NCBI GenBank assembly: GCA_022577435.1
Contig: JAKOON010000009.1
Coordinates: forward strand, 11,616,911 to 11,680,910
Source of the DNA: Embiotoca jacksoni
Taxonomy: Eukaryota > Chordata > Actinopteri > Embiotocidae
Direction: 5' to 3'
DNA length: 64,000 nucleotides
The translations under genes and the position numbers were made by a program. A model generated the notes under the pieces. It searched no databases. It was not told the origin of the DNA and was given only the letters and a program-made list of their open reading frames with translations. This document shows, in pieces, positions 14,110 through 25,510 of this stretch (positions are counted from its first letter, which is position 1; each line of letters begins with the position of its first letter).

Positions 14110-15115
14110 GGTCTGTCACGTGTGCTTTCACATACTGCTACATGCCTTAAAACACTATCAAGCCTCAATCAGTGAGATATGATTCTTTACCAATTGTATG
14201 GTTGGTTTTGCAGCTACAAGTGGAGCAACTGCTACTCAAGATGCAGACACAACATACCTTCCCCACCACCAGAGGGGGCGCTAGGGAGGAGCTTGGGGTT
14301 GCTGTTGCTCCCTCCAAGATAGCCAAGGCCCCCAAAGACATTTTCTTGGTTTATTTTATTTATTTATTTATATATATATATATGGGAGCCTGAAATACAA
14401 ACCTGAAAACGATAGTGACCGTAAACCAAACAGTTGGTGCTAACAGGAGTGTTGATGGCGTGGACACGGACCAGGACCAAGAAACTCTGGAGGACGCATA
14501 CCGAGGAGAGGACCAGGTTGGCTCCCATCTCTGTTTTAGCAGTCATTCATCAGAGGCTCTGGAGCTGTCAGATCTTCAAACCTTCCCACACAGCCAATTG
14601 GAGTTACACTATATAATTGGAGAATACGACGTGGCCAAATGACCCGCGTTTAGAAAGACTACCTGAGGGGCAGCGGGGACAGGAAGCGGTAACCTGCACA
14701 CCGAGACAACACGGACCCTGGACAAACACGGACTCATCGCTGCCTTCGCATGTCATGAAGCTACGTGAAGGTAAGTGCTTGATTCCCTCTATTCAGAGGT
14801 GTTAGTGTTAGAGACGCAGGACGGATCGTGAACCTTACAAATGTACCGGTCATGATCGCCAACGTTGTCACCGTCGCCGCGCGGGTACTCTTTTCTTTGC
14901 GCATGCGTTATGTGTCAGGAATCGAGTTGCAATGTGTCGCTTTACTTTGATCATTTTAATCCGGTAATTATTTGAAATGCGTGTGCGGTCAGCTGGATGT
15001 ATCGCTCTCTTTCTCTCTGTCATTAGGCCTGAGTCCGAGATATCATGTTGACAAACAAACAAACGATTAAACTGATACCGTCGCAGCTATCACGTAACCC
15101 CCACACACACACTAT

Positions 15116-15118
<3 letters not shown>
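14108..15118. other. Intergenic DNA with CpG-containing patches
   Basis: Includes CCACCAGAGGGGGCGCTAGGGAGG at 14269-14292, which closely resembles a CTCF core motif (CCACNAGGGGGCGCTA). The rest, including a CpG-dotted stretch 14640-14920, shows no recognisable gene. Confidence 0.45.
14269..14288 (+). promoter_or_regulatory. CTCF-like binding motif
   Basis: CCACCAGAGGGGGCGCTAGG is a close match to the vertebrate CTCF core (CCASYAGRKGGCRS, often followed by CTAG). It lies roughly one third of the way between sem1 and dlx6a, a plausible place for a chromatin boundary. Occupancy cannot be judged from sequence. Confidence 0.5.
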
Positions 15119-15151
<33 letters not shown>

Positions 15152-15253
15152 GCCCTCCGTCCTCAGAGGGCTGTACAACCACCTGGTGTATGATCCACTC
15201 TCAGGACATGAGTGCAGAGGTGTAATTTTCACCCTTTTCCTCGTGAATTAGAA

Positions 15254-15292
<39 letters not shown>
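15119..15292. repeat. Two (CA)n microsatellites
   Basis: CA runs at 15119-15150 and 15255-15292 with about 100 bp of unique sequence between them. Confidence 0.95.
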
Positions 15293-15297
<5 letters not shown>

Positions 15298-15529
15298 AGA
15301 CAGCTCACTCTGAATTCTTGGATAATTTTGGTCACTTTTCACCCTTGGCAGACTAGTGCTGTACAAATGATAGAGACAGAGCAGGCCTTGCAGCTGTGTT
15401 TCTGAGACCTCACCCACCCCCTAAGAGGTACACACTGTACACACACATATGCACACATGCACTTGTTCACACATAACACCTACTGGCACAGCAGTGGAAA
15501 AAGGAAGACTGTGGTTACCTCACTATTAT

Positions 15530-15530
15530 G

Positions 15531-15583
<53 letters not shown>
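15530..15583. repeat. Compound (CT)n(TG)n microsatellite
   Basis: A short CT run passes into about 20 TG units. Confidence 0.95.
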
Positions 15584-15584
<1 letters not shown>

Positions 15585-15869
15585 TGTACACGTGCGTGCC
15601 CATGGATGTGTGTGCTTGATTTTCTCTTTCGCCTTTATCTCGTTCTCCCCGTGTCTCTCTGCCTCCTCCCTCTCCCTCACTTGTCCTCCTCCTCTCAGAT
15701 CCTTCTTCCTCACCAGGATTTCACAGACCTCCACTTACCCCATTGTGCCGAGAAACAAAAAATAAAAGAAACACAATCGCCTTGTCCTCGTTCTCATCTT
15801 AATAAGCAGCTCCAAGTTTGATAATTACACGTTCAGCACGCCGCATGAGTTTCTATGCAGTGTTCACAT

Positions 15870-16250
15870 CAGGCAGAAAGCCATTGACTCCGCTGTTGAG
15901 GGGAGCAACTATTAGGAATGACTGACAACTGTCCCCCTCCCCCTTTGGTCTGGGAGGCTGTAAAAGTGAGAACAGCGCCGATCAATTCTGTCTCCTCGTT
16001 AGGGAGTGTGTCCCCGAACGCCACCATGTAACCATGAGAGCAGCCAGCAGGACCACATACGTTGCGAAGGCCCGTAATCCATTCCATAACCTATCGCCAT
16101 GTGCTGCCGATTAATGGGGTTTCTGCGGAGCAAGCGCCGAGGAGACGGCCAGACTGAGGGTTTTCTTCTGTGGCGGAAGCCAATCTGTTTAGGATTAAGG
16201 GAATAACTGGTGTGGCTGACACCGAGGCATCCAACATGCAGGGCGAAGGA
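15870..16250. promoter_or_regulatory. Candidate conserved non-coding element (unconfirmed)
   Basis: Unique sequence with TGTAACCATGAGAGCAGCCAGCAGGACC and GTGCTGCCGATTAATGGGG, followed at 16650-16800 by another block (CACCCATTATGATGG, AATGATTAAGATTTAAGGCCATTAG). Texture and position in the dlx regulatory domain suggest enhancer DNA; not confirmed by alignment. Confidence 0.3.
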
Positions 16251-16649
16251 GAGGTAGGAGAGGAAGGAGTACAGTGAACGTGTTGACAGGGAGATGATTG
16301 TGTTTTGGCAGGGGTCTGGTTATTGGTGATGGTTTGATTCTATAGCCGTCGATTTCTCTGGAGTCCAAAGTCTGAGAGCCATCTGCAGTTGTTCAGTCCG
16401 TGCAGTTACACCGTTTTTAGACGGCATCGCCACTTCTATATGAAATTCTTCTGTACATTTATATTTTTGTTGATTATTGCAATTTCCATTTATCCGTGAA
16501 GCCAAATGCCAAACGTTTTGGAGGAGTATCTCATCTCAGCTCATCAAAATAAAGGAGACCCTGTTCTCTTCTGTCTTTCCCGACGAGTTGAAGCAGACAA
16601 ATACCTTATCTGACTCCTCCACACAGAGAAGCCTTCTTTTGTGAACCAC

Positions 16650-16810
16650 TGGCCCACTCACCCATTATGATGGCAATCTTGATGATTAAAGACCCGTGGA
16701 ACAAACTGGGCTACCTGTTGCCATGATGTCATGTCTCGTCTAGAGCAACTGCAATGATTAAGATTTAAGGCCATTAGAACTTTACTGGATGCTGTTTGTG
16801 GAAAAATATC
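16650..16810. promoter_or_regulatory. Candidate conserved non-coding element (unconfirmed)
   Basis: Dense in homeodomain-type cores (ATTATGATGG, GATGATTAAAG, AATGATTAAG) without repeats. Could be part of the block just to the left. Confidence 0.3.
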
Positions 16811-18960
16811 AATTAGCAGTTGGCTACGATGAAGCAGCTTATGTTTTGGACCTGAAGTTTTGGCTTTTACTGAACATAAAGGAGCACGTATAGGTGCAAA
16901 TGTTTACTTTTTTTTTTTTTCAGTTGGAAACGTATAAGAAACAGCTGTTCCTTGAAACCGCACTTGTATTGAGACTTTAAGAAACCAATTATCACTCTCG
17001 GATGAAAAGGATCAGCTCTTCAGGTCTTGGCTCCTGGGTTTGTGGTAGATGTCTGGGTATGCACGGTGCCATATTAATCTAACCAAGCAGACTCACAATG
17101 AGTTCTGGGAACTGGGCACATTTAAATTTATGCAGCCTATATTTCAACCATTTTTCAATCATGATTTATGTCACTACCGTCAGTTTTATTAATAACAGTA
17201 GCCACATAAAACTAATCAAATGTTAAGAAACTCAACATGTTAGCAGCACCGAAGACTGCTCTACGACTGGAGTTACACACAGCTCGCACCGGCTCGTTGG
17301 TTTACTTTTACAGACCTGTTTTGCTGCAGTCTTGTCACATGTTCTAGTTTCTAGAAACTACAATCTAGAAACTAAAATCTAAAAAAAATAAAACCAGATT
17401 CTCCTAGTTGGCTAATCATCGTTGGCTCTAGTCGAAAATCGACCAGTTGTTGCACATTTATGATAGTAATTTAGTTATCTTAATACATATTTTTTGGGTC
17501 ATCAGAAAATTGTTCCAGTAACATTGTTAACACCGTGCTACCTCACAGAGAAATGTAAAACCCTTTTTCATGTATATAATATATAAAATGTAATTTGTGT
17601 GCATGCACAAAGCGAGCCACCTGTTAGTGACAATGCTAACTGTGAAAGCCGTAATGATTCCGAATGTGTCGGAACAACTAACAAGGAGTCTGAGCACTTT
17701 GTTCATTTGTTTCGCAGGTTGGTTTTTTTTTGGTTCTTTTTCTTCCTGTGACTAAACGACTAATGAAACCTCGGTTGGCTACAACGCTTCACATCGACTA
17801 ACACCTGGTCGAGTGTTTAGGGAAAGTACTCCTTGTACTTCTTTTACGAGGGATAAGTGAGACCATAAGCAGAACTAAGAGGAGCGTAAATATTTGACAT
17901 AATTCATTGGATGATCAGAAACATGACTCCCAGATAAATGCTGACAGCTCTGTGTCTGGCAGATGTGTACATAGGAAATTATTAGCTAAGATCTTTGCTA
18001 TTTCAACTTAAAGATGTTGTGTTTACAGCTTCTTGTGCGGCCCCGTAGCGAGATACTGGGCCCAACACCGGCACAGTGTTAAATTGTTCATTTTTTATAA
18101 ACTATTAGATTATCATTTGGAAACATTCCTTTGTTGTCTGTGTAGTTTTTTTGGGGGGGAATACAAATAACAGTGCGAGGTTAAAAAATTGCAGGTCGGG
18201 CTCGTTCTGCAGAGAAGAGAACGAAGATGACAGAAAGCTGAAAATACAGCGAGAAGGTTGAAGAGACGACGCAGAGAAAACGAGCCTTCGGCAGAGAGGT
18301 TGTTACAGGTGCGTAGAAACCCGCACAGCACTCTTTATGTGCAGACTCGGCACTGCAGAACGTTTTTTGTTTGTTACCTCACCAATGCTGTTCAGTCATT
18401 TGTGTTTGTGGGACCTGATCAGTCCCCATCCGCCCTCCATAACCACAGTTTACCTGGCTTCAGCTCCACCTCTGCAAACCACCGTGACAGGCCTCTCAGT
18501 GTGTCAGGATGAACTGGCAGCTCTGAGACTAACTGTCTTCATTTTATTCACCACCATGTTCCCTTCCTTTTTCTTTTTTTTCCCCCTCTTATTTTTTCCT
18601 TCTTCCCTCCTCCACCTCCTCGCAGGTGGCTGTGGCCCGACCTCACTCGCGTAGAAGCAGGCTCTTCTCATCGCCCGGGGGCCTCGGCCTCTGAAGCACT
18701 CCTCTGGGAGATTCCACCACAGACCTGGCCCTGCACTCTTAATGCAAATGTGCAGCCACACTTGAATTGAAAATCAGAGAGACTGTGACCCTTGGAAAAA
18801 AAAAAAAAAAATCCGAAAGCAGCAGAGAGAGACGCACAAACACACAGAATGTAACACTTTGATACTCAAGCGTGCAACTTAGACACACAACAAAGCACTC
18901 ACCTTCTCCTTCATCCTCCGTCCCCTCGCAGGGTAGTGTTATTTTTGGCTTGGGCTGGGA
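16811..18960. other. Intergenic DNA; repeat-like patch at 17330-17830, nothing else recognised
   Basis: The patch contains repeated TCTAGAAACTA/TCTAGTTTCTAG words and later GACTAAACGACTAATG...CATCGACTAACACC words, which look like the remains of an old dispersed element. The rest, including pyrimidine-rich 18540-18630, has no identifiable feature. Confidence 0.35.
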
Positions 18961-18962
18961 CA

Positions 18963-19060
18963 TATGTCATTGGGGAGTGCGTGTAGTGCCTGGTTAATTA
19001 GGGCTACCTCAAAGCAGGCATAAAAACGGAGGCGATATTTATTAGGCAGCATTTTAGCTG
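18963..19060. promoter_or_regulatory. CNE-like segment, first copy of a 42-bp direct repeat
   Basis: Positions 18963-19004 (TATGTCATTGGGGAGTGCGT... ending GGTTAATTAGGGC) recur exactly at 19700-19741. This copy continues into further unique sequence (CATAAAAACGG, ATATTTATTAGGCAGCATTTTAGC), so it looks like the original. Homeodomain core TTAATTA present. Confidence 0.5.
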
Positions 19061-19608
19061 CTTGTCATGGGTGCGTGTCAGCGCTGTAAAACAAAGTTTG
19101 AATGAGCGAGTCAGAAAACCTTCTGTAACGAACCATCGCTACCCTGCTGCTCACGGAGAGATTGACACTTCAGATTTCTTTGCTCCACTTCATAAATACA
19201 TCCTGGTTGCTGTGCTCCGGGTACACTCTCACGGAAGATCTATTCCTCTCCCAGCAGTATTTATTTGTTGTAATCAAGCGGACAGAGCGATGTTTGTTCC
19301 GTGCTGTACATGACTCGTCTTACAGCAGAGGTACAACACTGTTACACACCGGACGCGCCTGTTGATGTGAAATAATTTACGACGGACATTTTAAGGTGGT
19401 TATGTTAAAGCAGACCTGTTTAATTTTGCACTGAAAGCTAATAAATCCCAGAGGTACCATGAGTTAGTGTTAAAGTAACTGTTGTTGCAATGAAAATCAG
19501 TTGCACCCAGTAGGGGTTGATGTATACCGAGCGTGCGCTGAAATTATATATTCCCCTACACATTTCTTCAGAGGGTTTACAGTGGGTGTTTGTTCACAGT
19601 ACGGACGA

Positions 19609-19686
19609 GTTTCCTGTTTATGATCTAGGATGCATAAACAACAGAGGGTTCTGTTGTTTATGCATCCTAGATCATAAACAGGAAAC
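19609..19686. repeat. Perfect inverted repeat, 37-bp arms, 4-nt loop
   Basis: Left arm 19609-19645 and right arm 19650-19686 are exact reverse complements around the loop GGGT. The arms contain ATGATCTAGGATGCATAAAC. Such a perfect, tight palindrome suggests a recent event or an assembly/cloning fold-back. No coding content. Confidence 0.95.
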
Positions 19687-19699
19687 GTGACACAAAGTT

Positions 19700-19787
19700 T
19701 ATGTCATTGGGGAGTGCGTGTAGTGCCTGGTTAATTAGGGCACCGCACGCCCTAATTTTCCATGCAAAGCTAGTTATTTAGCATTGA
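19700..19787. repeat. Second copy of the 42-bp direct repeat joined to a CNE-like segment
   Basis: 19700-19741 duplicates 18963-19004 exactly. It runs directly into a small hairpin (AATTAGGGC 19733-19741 / GCCCTAATT 19749-19757) and then 19754-19787 (AATTTTCCATGCAAAGCTAG...), which itself recurs with one difference at 20896-20929. The ATGCAAAG word resembles a POU octamer half. Confidence 0.85.
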
Positions 19788-20895
19788 ACCCACTGCCACA
19801 ATGCCATGGCAGCTTAAATATGAACATTTTCAATATCTACAATTAAAGCCATTTTCTGCAAACCAATCAAATTCATATTTAGCTGAACAGCATGTGACAC
19901 TCATCCTCTGTTTTCCTTAACCTGTGCTATGTTTTTAGGACTTGCCATGTTGACCATCGTGTTGCTTCTAGTTTGCGCAGAAAGAATTGACCAGCGTGTG
20001 TCTCAAACTGAAAAAGGGCAACGCAGCACTGACACTTAGGGTTAGCGCAGATAAATCTGCAGCCGTGTAACGGCCACACGTTAAAGCAATACGATACCAG
20101 AAATCCTTCTGTACTCGCATGCCATGCCAGAATACAACACATGCACACAGAATATAACACATAAAGAACAGCTGGTCAACTAAATTAACTTCGCAAAACT
20201 TAGATTCTGAGTCCACAAAGCTGGAAAGCAACTGACGCAAAAGCGCTTATTACCAATACCAGTGTCTGAGTGTGTTATCCAGCAAGTTGGCTAACATCAT
20301 GTCTGGGTCGCGCCTGAACCTCTGTCAAAATGGGCTAAATTGGCTTATGATGAAAAACATAGCTAACAGCTAAACATCAAGCAAGTGCAACAACAGAAGA
20401 CATAGTGAGCCAGCTAATATTACTTACAAGTACAACAGCAAGAAGGCCAGCTGTGTTGTAATCTTTTATATCGAGGAGCTCTTGCCAACAACTAAAAACC
20501 AGTCCGAGATTTACAACTGTCTCTGTCACTCTCTTTTTGCTCTTTGTAGCTTCTCTCTCTGTCGCCATCATCTTCAGTCTCCACGCTTCTGCTTCGGTGT
20601 ATGAGAATAACCAGCGCGGGATGTGGTGCGTTACGTTCTTCTCCCAGTAGATTGTATCCGTTCACCTGAGTTACACGGTGCCAGAAACACTTTTGAGCCG
20701 CAGAGTGTGAATGAAGGAGGAGCCATTATTCCTAAATCAGTGTGAGCTGTTATTTTAAGGTAAAGCAGTTGCTTTAATCTGCTGATGTTAGATCTCTACA
20801 GACATGTGTAGTTTATCAACAACGATTTTGATCATAAAAAGAAAGAGACTCGGCCCACATTACACAATTAGAAGCATTGAAATTTGAAAGGCGTG
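19788..20895. other. Intergenic DNA between two copies of a CNE-like motif; nothing coding recognised
   Basis: Contains gene-like but unassignable sequence (repeated GCTAAC/GCTAACAGC words, pyrimidine stretch 20515-20560, CATCATCTTCAGTC). It may be a dispersed repeat inserted between two copies of the AATTTTCCATGCAAAG motif. Family unknown. Confidence 0.35.
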
Positions 20896-21020
20896 AATTT
20901 TCCATGCAAAGCCAGTTATTTAGCATTGATCATGGAGTGCCACAAACATTTGCAATATCCTTTAAGCAGCAATTAACACAGTGACAGGCTGAGCTCTCTT
21001 ACCTTAAGACGAACTAATTG
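20896..21020. promoter_or_regulatory. CNE-like segment, second copy of the AATTTTCCATGCAAAG motif
   Basis: 34 bp at 20896-20929 match 19754-19787 with one substitution (C for T). Beyond that, both flanks share weaker order (GCAATATC, AATTAA). This suggests an old tandem duplication of a regulatory segment. Confidence 0.45.
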
Positions 21021-21914
21021 GTAATTATACATTACGAGATAAAAAATGAGGTGGTTTTTTTAGGGATATTGAACATTCTCCAGATAACTGATGCAGTTTG
21101 TGGCCAAAAAAACAGCTCCTTCTCATAAAGGTTAGAAACAGCCATCCTGAAGGGTGCGACAGAACATTTCTTATTAAAAAAAAACAACAACTGAATTCCC
21201 TGTTGATGTAAGTTCCTCTTTTTAATTCACTTTTTGACAATTGTTGGGCTGATGTTTCACTCATTGTCTTTAAGTGGGATTTCAGAAGGTAGCCGAACTC
21301 GTCCGAGTAAAACAAACGGCTGCCACTTTTTTCCAACCGTTCACCGTTGATGTAGCTTGTCACGCACAAACTCTTTGCCACCTGTTTGTCTTCCTCCAGC
21401 AAACACACAAGACTATTGTTTTTGGTTGTGTACGAAGTATTTTGGCCACTTCACACCTGCCAATCACACCTAGCCCTGCCTGTCCATTCAGCAGTGAAAG
21501 GAGGGTGATTTTCTTTTGTGAACTGCACTAGTTTTCCCAGTGAATAGACAAATATGTGATTGTTTGATTCACATAAAAGAAAGACGACCTAATTGTTGCT
21601 CCCGCAAAGACAAGCTCATAAACAGCCAACACTTGTGTTCTTCCGATGAATGCCTTCAGTATCTGAGAGTTGACTGTCTAGAGATTGTTGTTCTCAGTGC
21701 AATCATGTCATAGCCGTGTCTTCTTTTTTCCACCATATTGCATGACAACAGAAGCTCCTATAACCTTATAATGTGAGCTAGATGATGTAGGGGTTCTGGT
21801 TTCTTGACTCTTGGCCCTGAGGAGAGTAGGTAGGAGTGGCATGAAAACAGAGGCCATATGGAGGGTTCATGAAGACAATTACAATTAATCACACATTATA
21901 ATGTGTCATAGTTA
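21021..21914. other. Intergenic DNA, nothing recognised
   Basis: No recognised gene or repeat family. The 127-codon minus-strand frame at 21025-21408 has no domain. Confidence 0.4.
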
Positions 21915-22335
21915 GTCCACAACTGTAGATTGTATATAAAAGTGGACGTAGCTTCTGGGTCTGAAAAATGAGGCCAATGCAGAAGTGCAATACTACCAAA
22001 GGCTCTATAGACTCAAGACTCAATGGTGTCATTTGTTTAAGTCACTCCTTCTTGTTAGGTTTCTCGTAGTCCATCTGAAAATGATCCCATTGTTTATTAG
22101 ATATTATGCCTCAAAAAGCAGTGTATTTGGGGGCGTGTTTGATTGACAGGCCCATTGTGCAGTCAGGTTTCTGCTATCGTTGGGTGGGCTTCTCCTCCCC
22201 AGCTCTTCCAAATATGATCACTTCTGGCTCCAAAATAGTAAGATGGTGACAGCCGAAATACGATCTCGAAGCTTCAGTACGGCAGTTCACAAACCAATGG
22301 GTGATGTCACGGTTCGTTGCCTCTTGTCCACAATG
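21915..22335. repeat. Dispersed teleost repeat ('TAGATTGTATATAAAAGTGGACGTAGC...' type)
   Basis: Starts with GTAGATTGTATATAAAAGTGGACG and TTCTGGGTCTGAAAAATGAGGCCAATGCAGAAGTG, and ends with AACCAATGGGTGATGTCACGG. These phrases are typical of a high-copy fish repeat often annotated as non-autonomous DNA element. Ends and target duplications not resolved. Confidence 0.5.
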
Positions 22336-23595
22336 CAAAACGTATTAGTTTCACAATAACGGCTTAATTTGTTTTTTTTAAAAAGACTCCATTTGCGACT
22401 GGGCTGTCGAGGAAGGAATTCATTTTATAGAGCATAAAGAATGGAAATGTCCTCATGGGGACGATCAAACAAAATATTTCCACTTACGAGACCACTGTTC
22501 AAGTCAGTGAGAGAGCAACAATCAACATGGATTTTTTTTTTTAAAGTAACATAACTTACCTTACGTAAGTAACAAATAAATTTTAGCCCAAACTACGATG
22601 TTTCCAAAAATTAACCCAGTAGGTTTACCTGGTTAGTAAACCACGACTGTATCAATCTAATCACAGGGTTTTGGTGCATGTGACATGGATGATGGCGCCA
22701 GAAAAACATGAGACAAAAAAATGAACGCATCTCACAATTTTAGAGCTGTTACTGTGAAACTAATAAGTTTTGCACTGTGAAGCAGCCTATCTAAAACACA
22801 TATTTTAATATGAGACAGTGCTGAACAAGATGCTAAACCTGAAATATAGATGATGATATTCTTGTACTACTGCCACCCCAAAAAAGATCAATTCAAAATT
22901 TGAGTTGCAGAAAGCTTTATGACTGCGAGTGTGTATCATTCTGACACACCCGAGAGGCTTTTTTGTGTAAATTCCACAATATGTAGACTTAATCCAGACC
23001 TCCATAAACATGGAATTAATATGCTGCTGCTGGTATTCAATAATCAACACACATTACATTACACAGTAAACACAATTTGTCACAGAGAGACTGTAAATAG
23101 AATAAACACTAAGAGTCTTTTTTTGTTTTGTTAGATTACACTCATGTCAACCGCACCTTCTTACAAAGTTTTACAGAAGTGTGGCAATGCACGGTTTGTT
23201 CTGCAGAGTTTTCCTGCAAGTCGTTGAGTGTTGTATGACTCCTGCAGTGATTGTTAGAACAGTGCTACCGTAATTGACTTAGAAATAGGTATTTTCCACC
23301 TTGCGTACATGCATAAATGTGACTATGGTGAGAACAGCGTGATCACCTACTGGAATTAAATATAGCTCTATTACACCATTTAAAATTATTACTCTGTCTC
23401 AGTTTTACGAGCCACCATACAATGTTTCTCCGCAGTTTTCTCTTTCCCACTTTCACTCCTTACCTCCTATAGCTCTGGCAATTTAGCATAAATAATTTGG
23501 TGATGGTCACATGCTTCACTGCAGAAACATTAGAGAAATGGGAAGAAAGCTCTCTGTGCTGGACTCTAAATCTACTGGGGAGTTGTTATAATGGA
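22336..23595. other. Intergenic DNA, nothing recognised
   Basis: AT-rich sequence with short open frames only. Confidence 0.4.
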
Positions 23596-24400
23596 AGCAG
23601 TGTTGGTTGGAAAGGTTACTTTCTACTTTGTAATAAGTAATATAATAATTTTGATTCATAGGGATGTAACTTATTAAATGTGATTACATTTTGATAAATT
23701 TTCTTACCAATGTTTTAAACTGGGCAATAAAGCTGAAAAGTCATAAAAAAAATTATTAAACTAGACAGTGTAAAACTCCCAGCAGAACTCTACGCTGATT
23801 ATTGTCAAACTTTTATTAAAAGTTCTTTGTAATAACTTGAATTAAGATTGGAGTGTTTTGATTTTAAAGCCCAAACATCAAAACAAATCACAAATATATA
23901 GAGGACAAATGTTCCCAGAACCTCAAGCTAAGTCTACTTTCAGGTTGACACCATGCTGAATGATGATAGAACGATCAGTAGGGCTGCGTACTGTTCATTA
24001 ACTTTTAAAACTGGTTGCTGAATGACTCCTTTTAAATGTCTCTTTTTCTTTTCCGACAACCAACTGTGGTCAACTCTGGCCAGACTTGCTCATAGCAATG
24101 CACATCGATTTGATTGAGAGATGAGAGGCGGTGACAATTTAAACAAGAGAACCAATCAAAAACAAGGCCCAAATTTGAGTGCATTGTGCCAAATTAATAG
24201 AGCTTGTCTAAATGTAAACAGAAGGCATAGAGATGCAAAGGAAGAGAATGAATTTGACATTTTATGTATAAGCTTTTTACAAAAAAGAACACATTTGGAT
24301 GTAACCCTTTGTAATCACCAGCATTTTGAATATGAACTGAAATTTAATTTCAAATGTTTTTCTCAGTAACTTTAACTGATTACAATTACATTTATTAGGT
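23596..24400. mobile_element. Degenerate non-autonomous DNA element (GTTGGNNNGGTTACTTT...GTAATTGAATTACAT type)
   Basis: The left end GTGTTGGTTGGAAAGGTTACTTTCTACTTTGTAATAAGTAAT and the right end CAGTAACTTTAACTGATTACAATTACATTTATTAGGTAATTG recall the 'GTTACTTTTTGTAACTAGTTAC' hAT-like repeats of fish. The middle is decayed. A SINE sits directly at its right edge. Confidence 0.4.
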
Positions 24401-24419
24401 AATTGAATTACATAACTCT

Positions 24420-24690
24420 TTTACATTGGGTGGTGCAGTGTTTAGCATTGTTGCCTCACACCGAAAAGCGTAGTTTGCATGTTCTCCCTGTGCCTGCGTG
24501 GGTTCTCTCCGGGTACTCCGGCTTCCTCCCACCGTCCAAAAACATGCATCTCAGGTTAATTGGTGATTCTACAAATTGTCCTTTGATGTGAATGAGAGTG
24601 TGAATGGTCTTTGTTTCTGGCCCTGTGATAGACTGGTGACCTGTCCATGGTGTACCCTGCCTTCGCCCACAGTGAGCTGGGATAGGCTTT
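24420..24690 (+). mobile_element. tRNA-derived/L2-tailed fish SINE fragment (tRNA B-box region deleted)
   Basis: Begins TTGGGTGGTGCAGTGTTTAGCATTGTTGCCTCAC (A-box-like TTTAGCATTGTTG), then jumps to GTTTGCATGTTCTCCC, CGGGTACTCCGGCTTCCTCCCACCGTCC, AAAAACATGCATCTCAGGTTAATTGG and ends GTGAGCTGGGATAGGCTTTTACAGC. This is the widely dispersed fish repeat whose 3' part matches an L2-type LINE tail. The GGTTCGAATCC B box expected between the head and the body is missing, so this copy is internally deleted and inactive. Confidence 0.7.
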
Positions 24691-25089
24691 TACAGCAGCA
24701 GCCATCTTGATTTATTTACTAGCATGACTTAGCCTCCTGATATTGTATTTAGGGCTACAAAATGAGACATGTCAATGCTGCCACGTTCAAAGAAACTTAG
24801 ACCAAGGGCTTTAGTAAACCACTAACTCAGCCACGAATCACAGGTTGCTTCACCAAGTCTTGAAAAGGAGTGTAGTTATGAATGTGCAAAATCAACAGGG
24901 ACTAAGTGGAAATGGACTTATACTTTAATTGCTTCTGATTTTGTTATCTGTCATAGTGATTCATCTTGTTAACTGATGGTAATTATGCCTTATATATGAT
25001 TGTGAGTCAGGTTGTGGCACAACTAAGACAGAGGTAAAAGTTATTGATTTGATATTGCAGCATTCTTCAAAAGAAAAATAATGTCATCT
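24691..25089. other. Intergenic DNA, nothing recognised
   Basis: No feature identified. Confidence 0.4.
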
Positions 25090-25510
25090 TAAAGAAGGAC
25101 CTTTAGGAAAATCCACTTACTTGCTTTCTTTCCAACAAATCCTCCAACCCATTCGACCATATTGGTCATTTGTTCTTACCCTCAAATACAACCCACTGGA
25201 ATGTGTCCTATATTTGTGCCCCTGGTTAGGTTTAGGCACAAAAATCCCTTGGTTAGGTAAAAACGATGACTTAAACTATGTTATGCGTTAAAATTACCTC
25301 CTTAAAGTATACAACCTTTGTCGTCATGACAACTGTAAACGTAGTTTTAAAAAACTGTCCCGACTCGTAGTTGGAAACGGCAAGTGAACAGCGGTCTCCT
25401 GCACCCAAGTCAGCTTTTGTGTTGAACCATTCATCCAATCATCATCCTCCTCCGGACAAAGAAAAACTAACATTATATAGTCATCTGAACTGTGTCCCTT
25501 CTACGGGACA
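25090..25510. repeat. Dispersed repeat-like segment (CTGGTTAGGTTTAGGCACAAAA motif)
   Basis: Contains CCCCTGGTTAGGTTTAGGCACAAAAATCCCTTGGTTAGGTAAAAACGATG, a phrase common in dispersed fish repeats, followed by AGTTGGAAACGGCAAGTGAACAGCGGTCTCCTGC. Boundaries and family unresolved. Confidence 0.4.
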
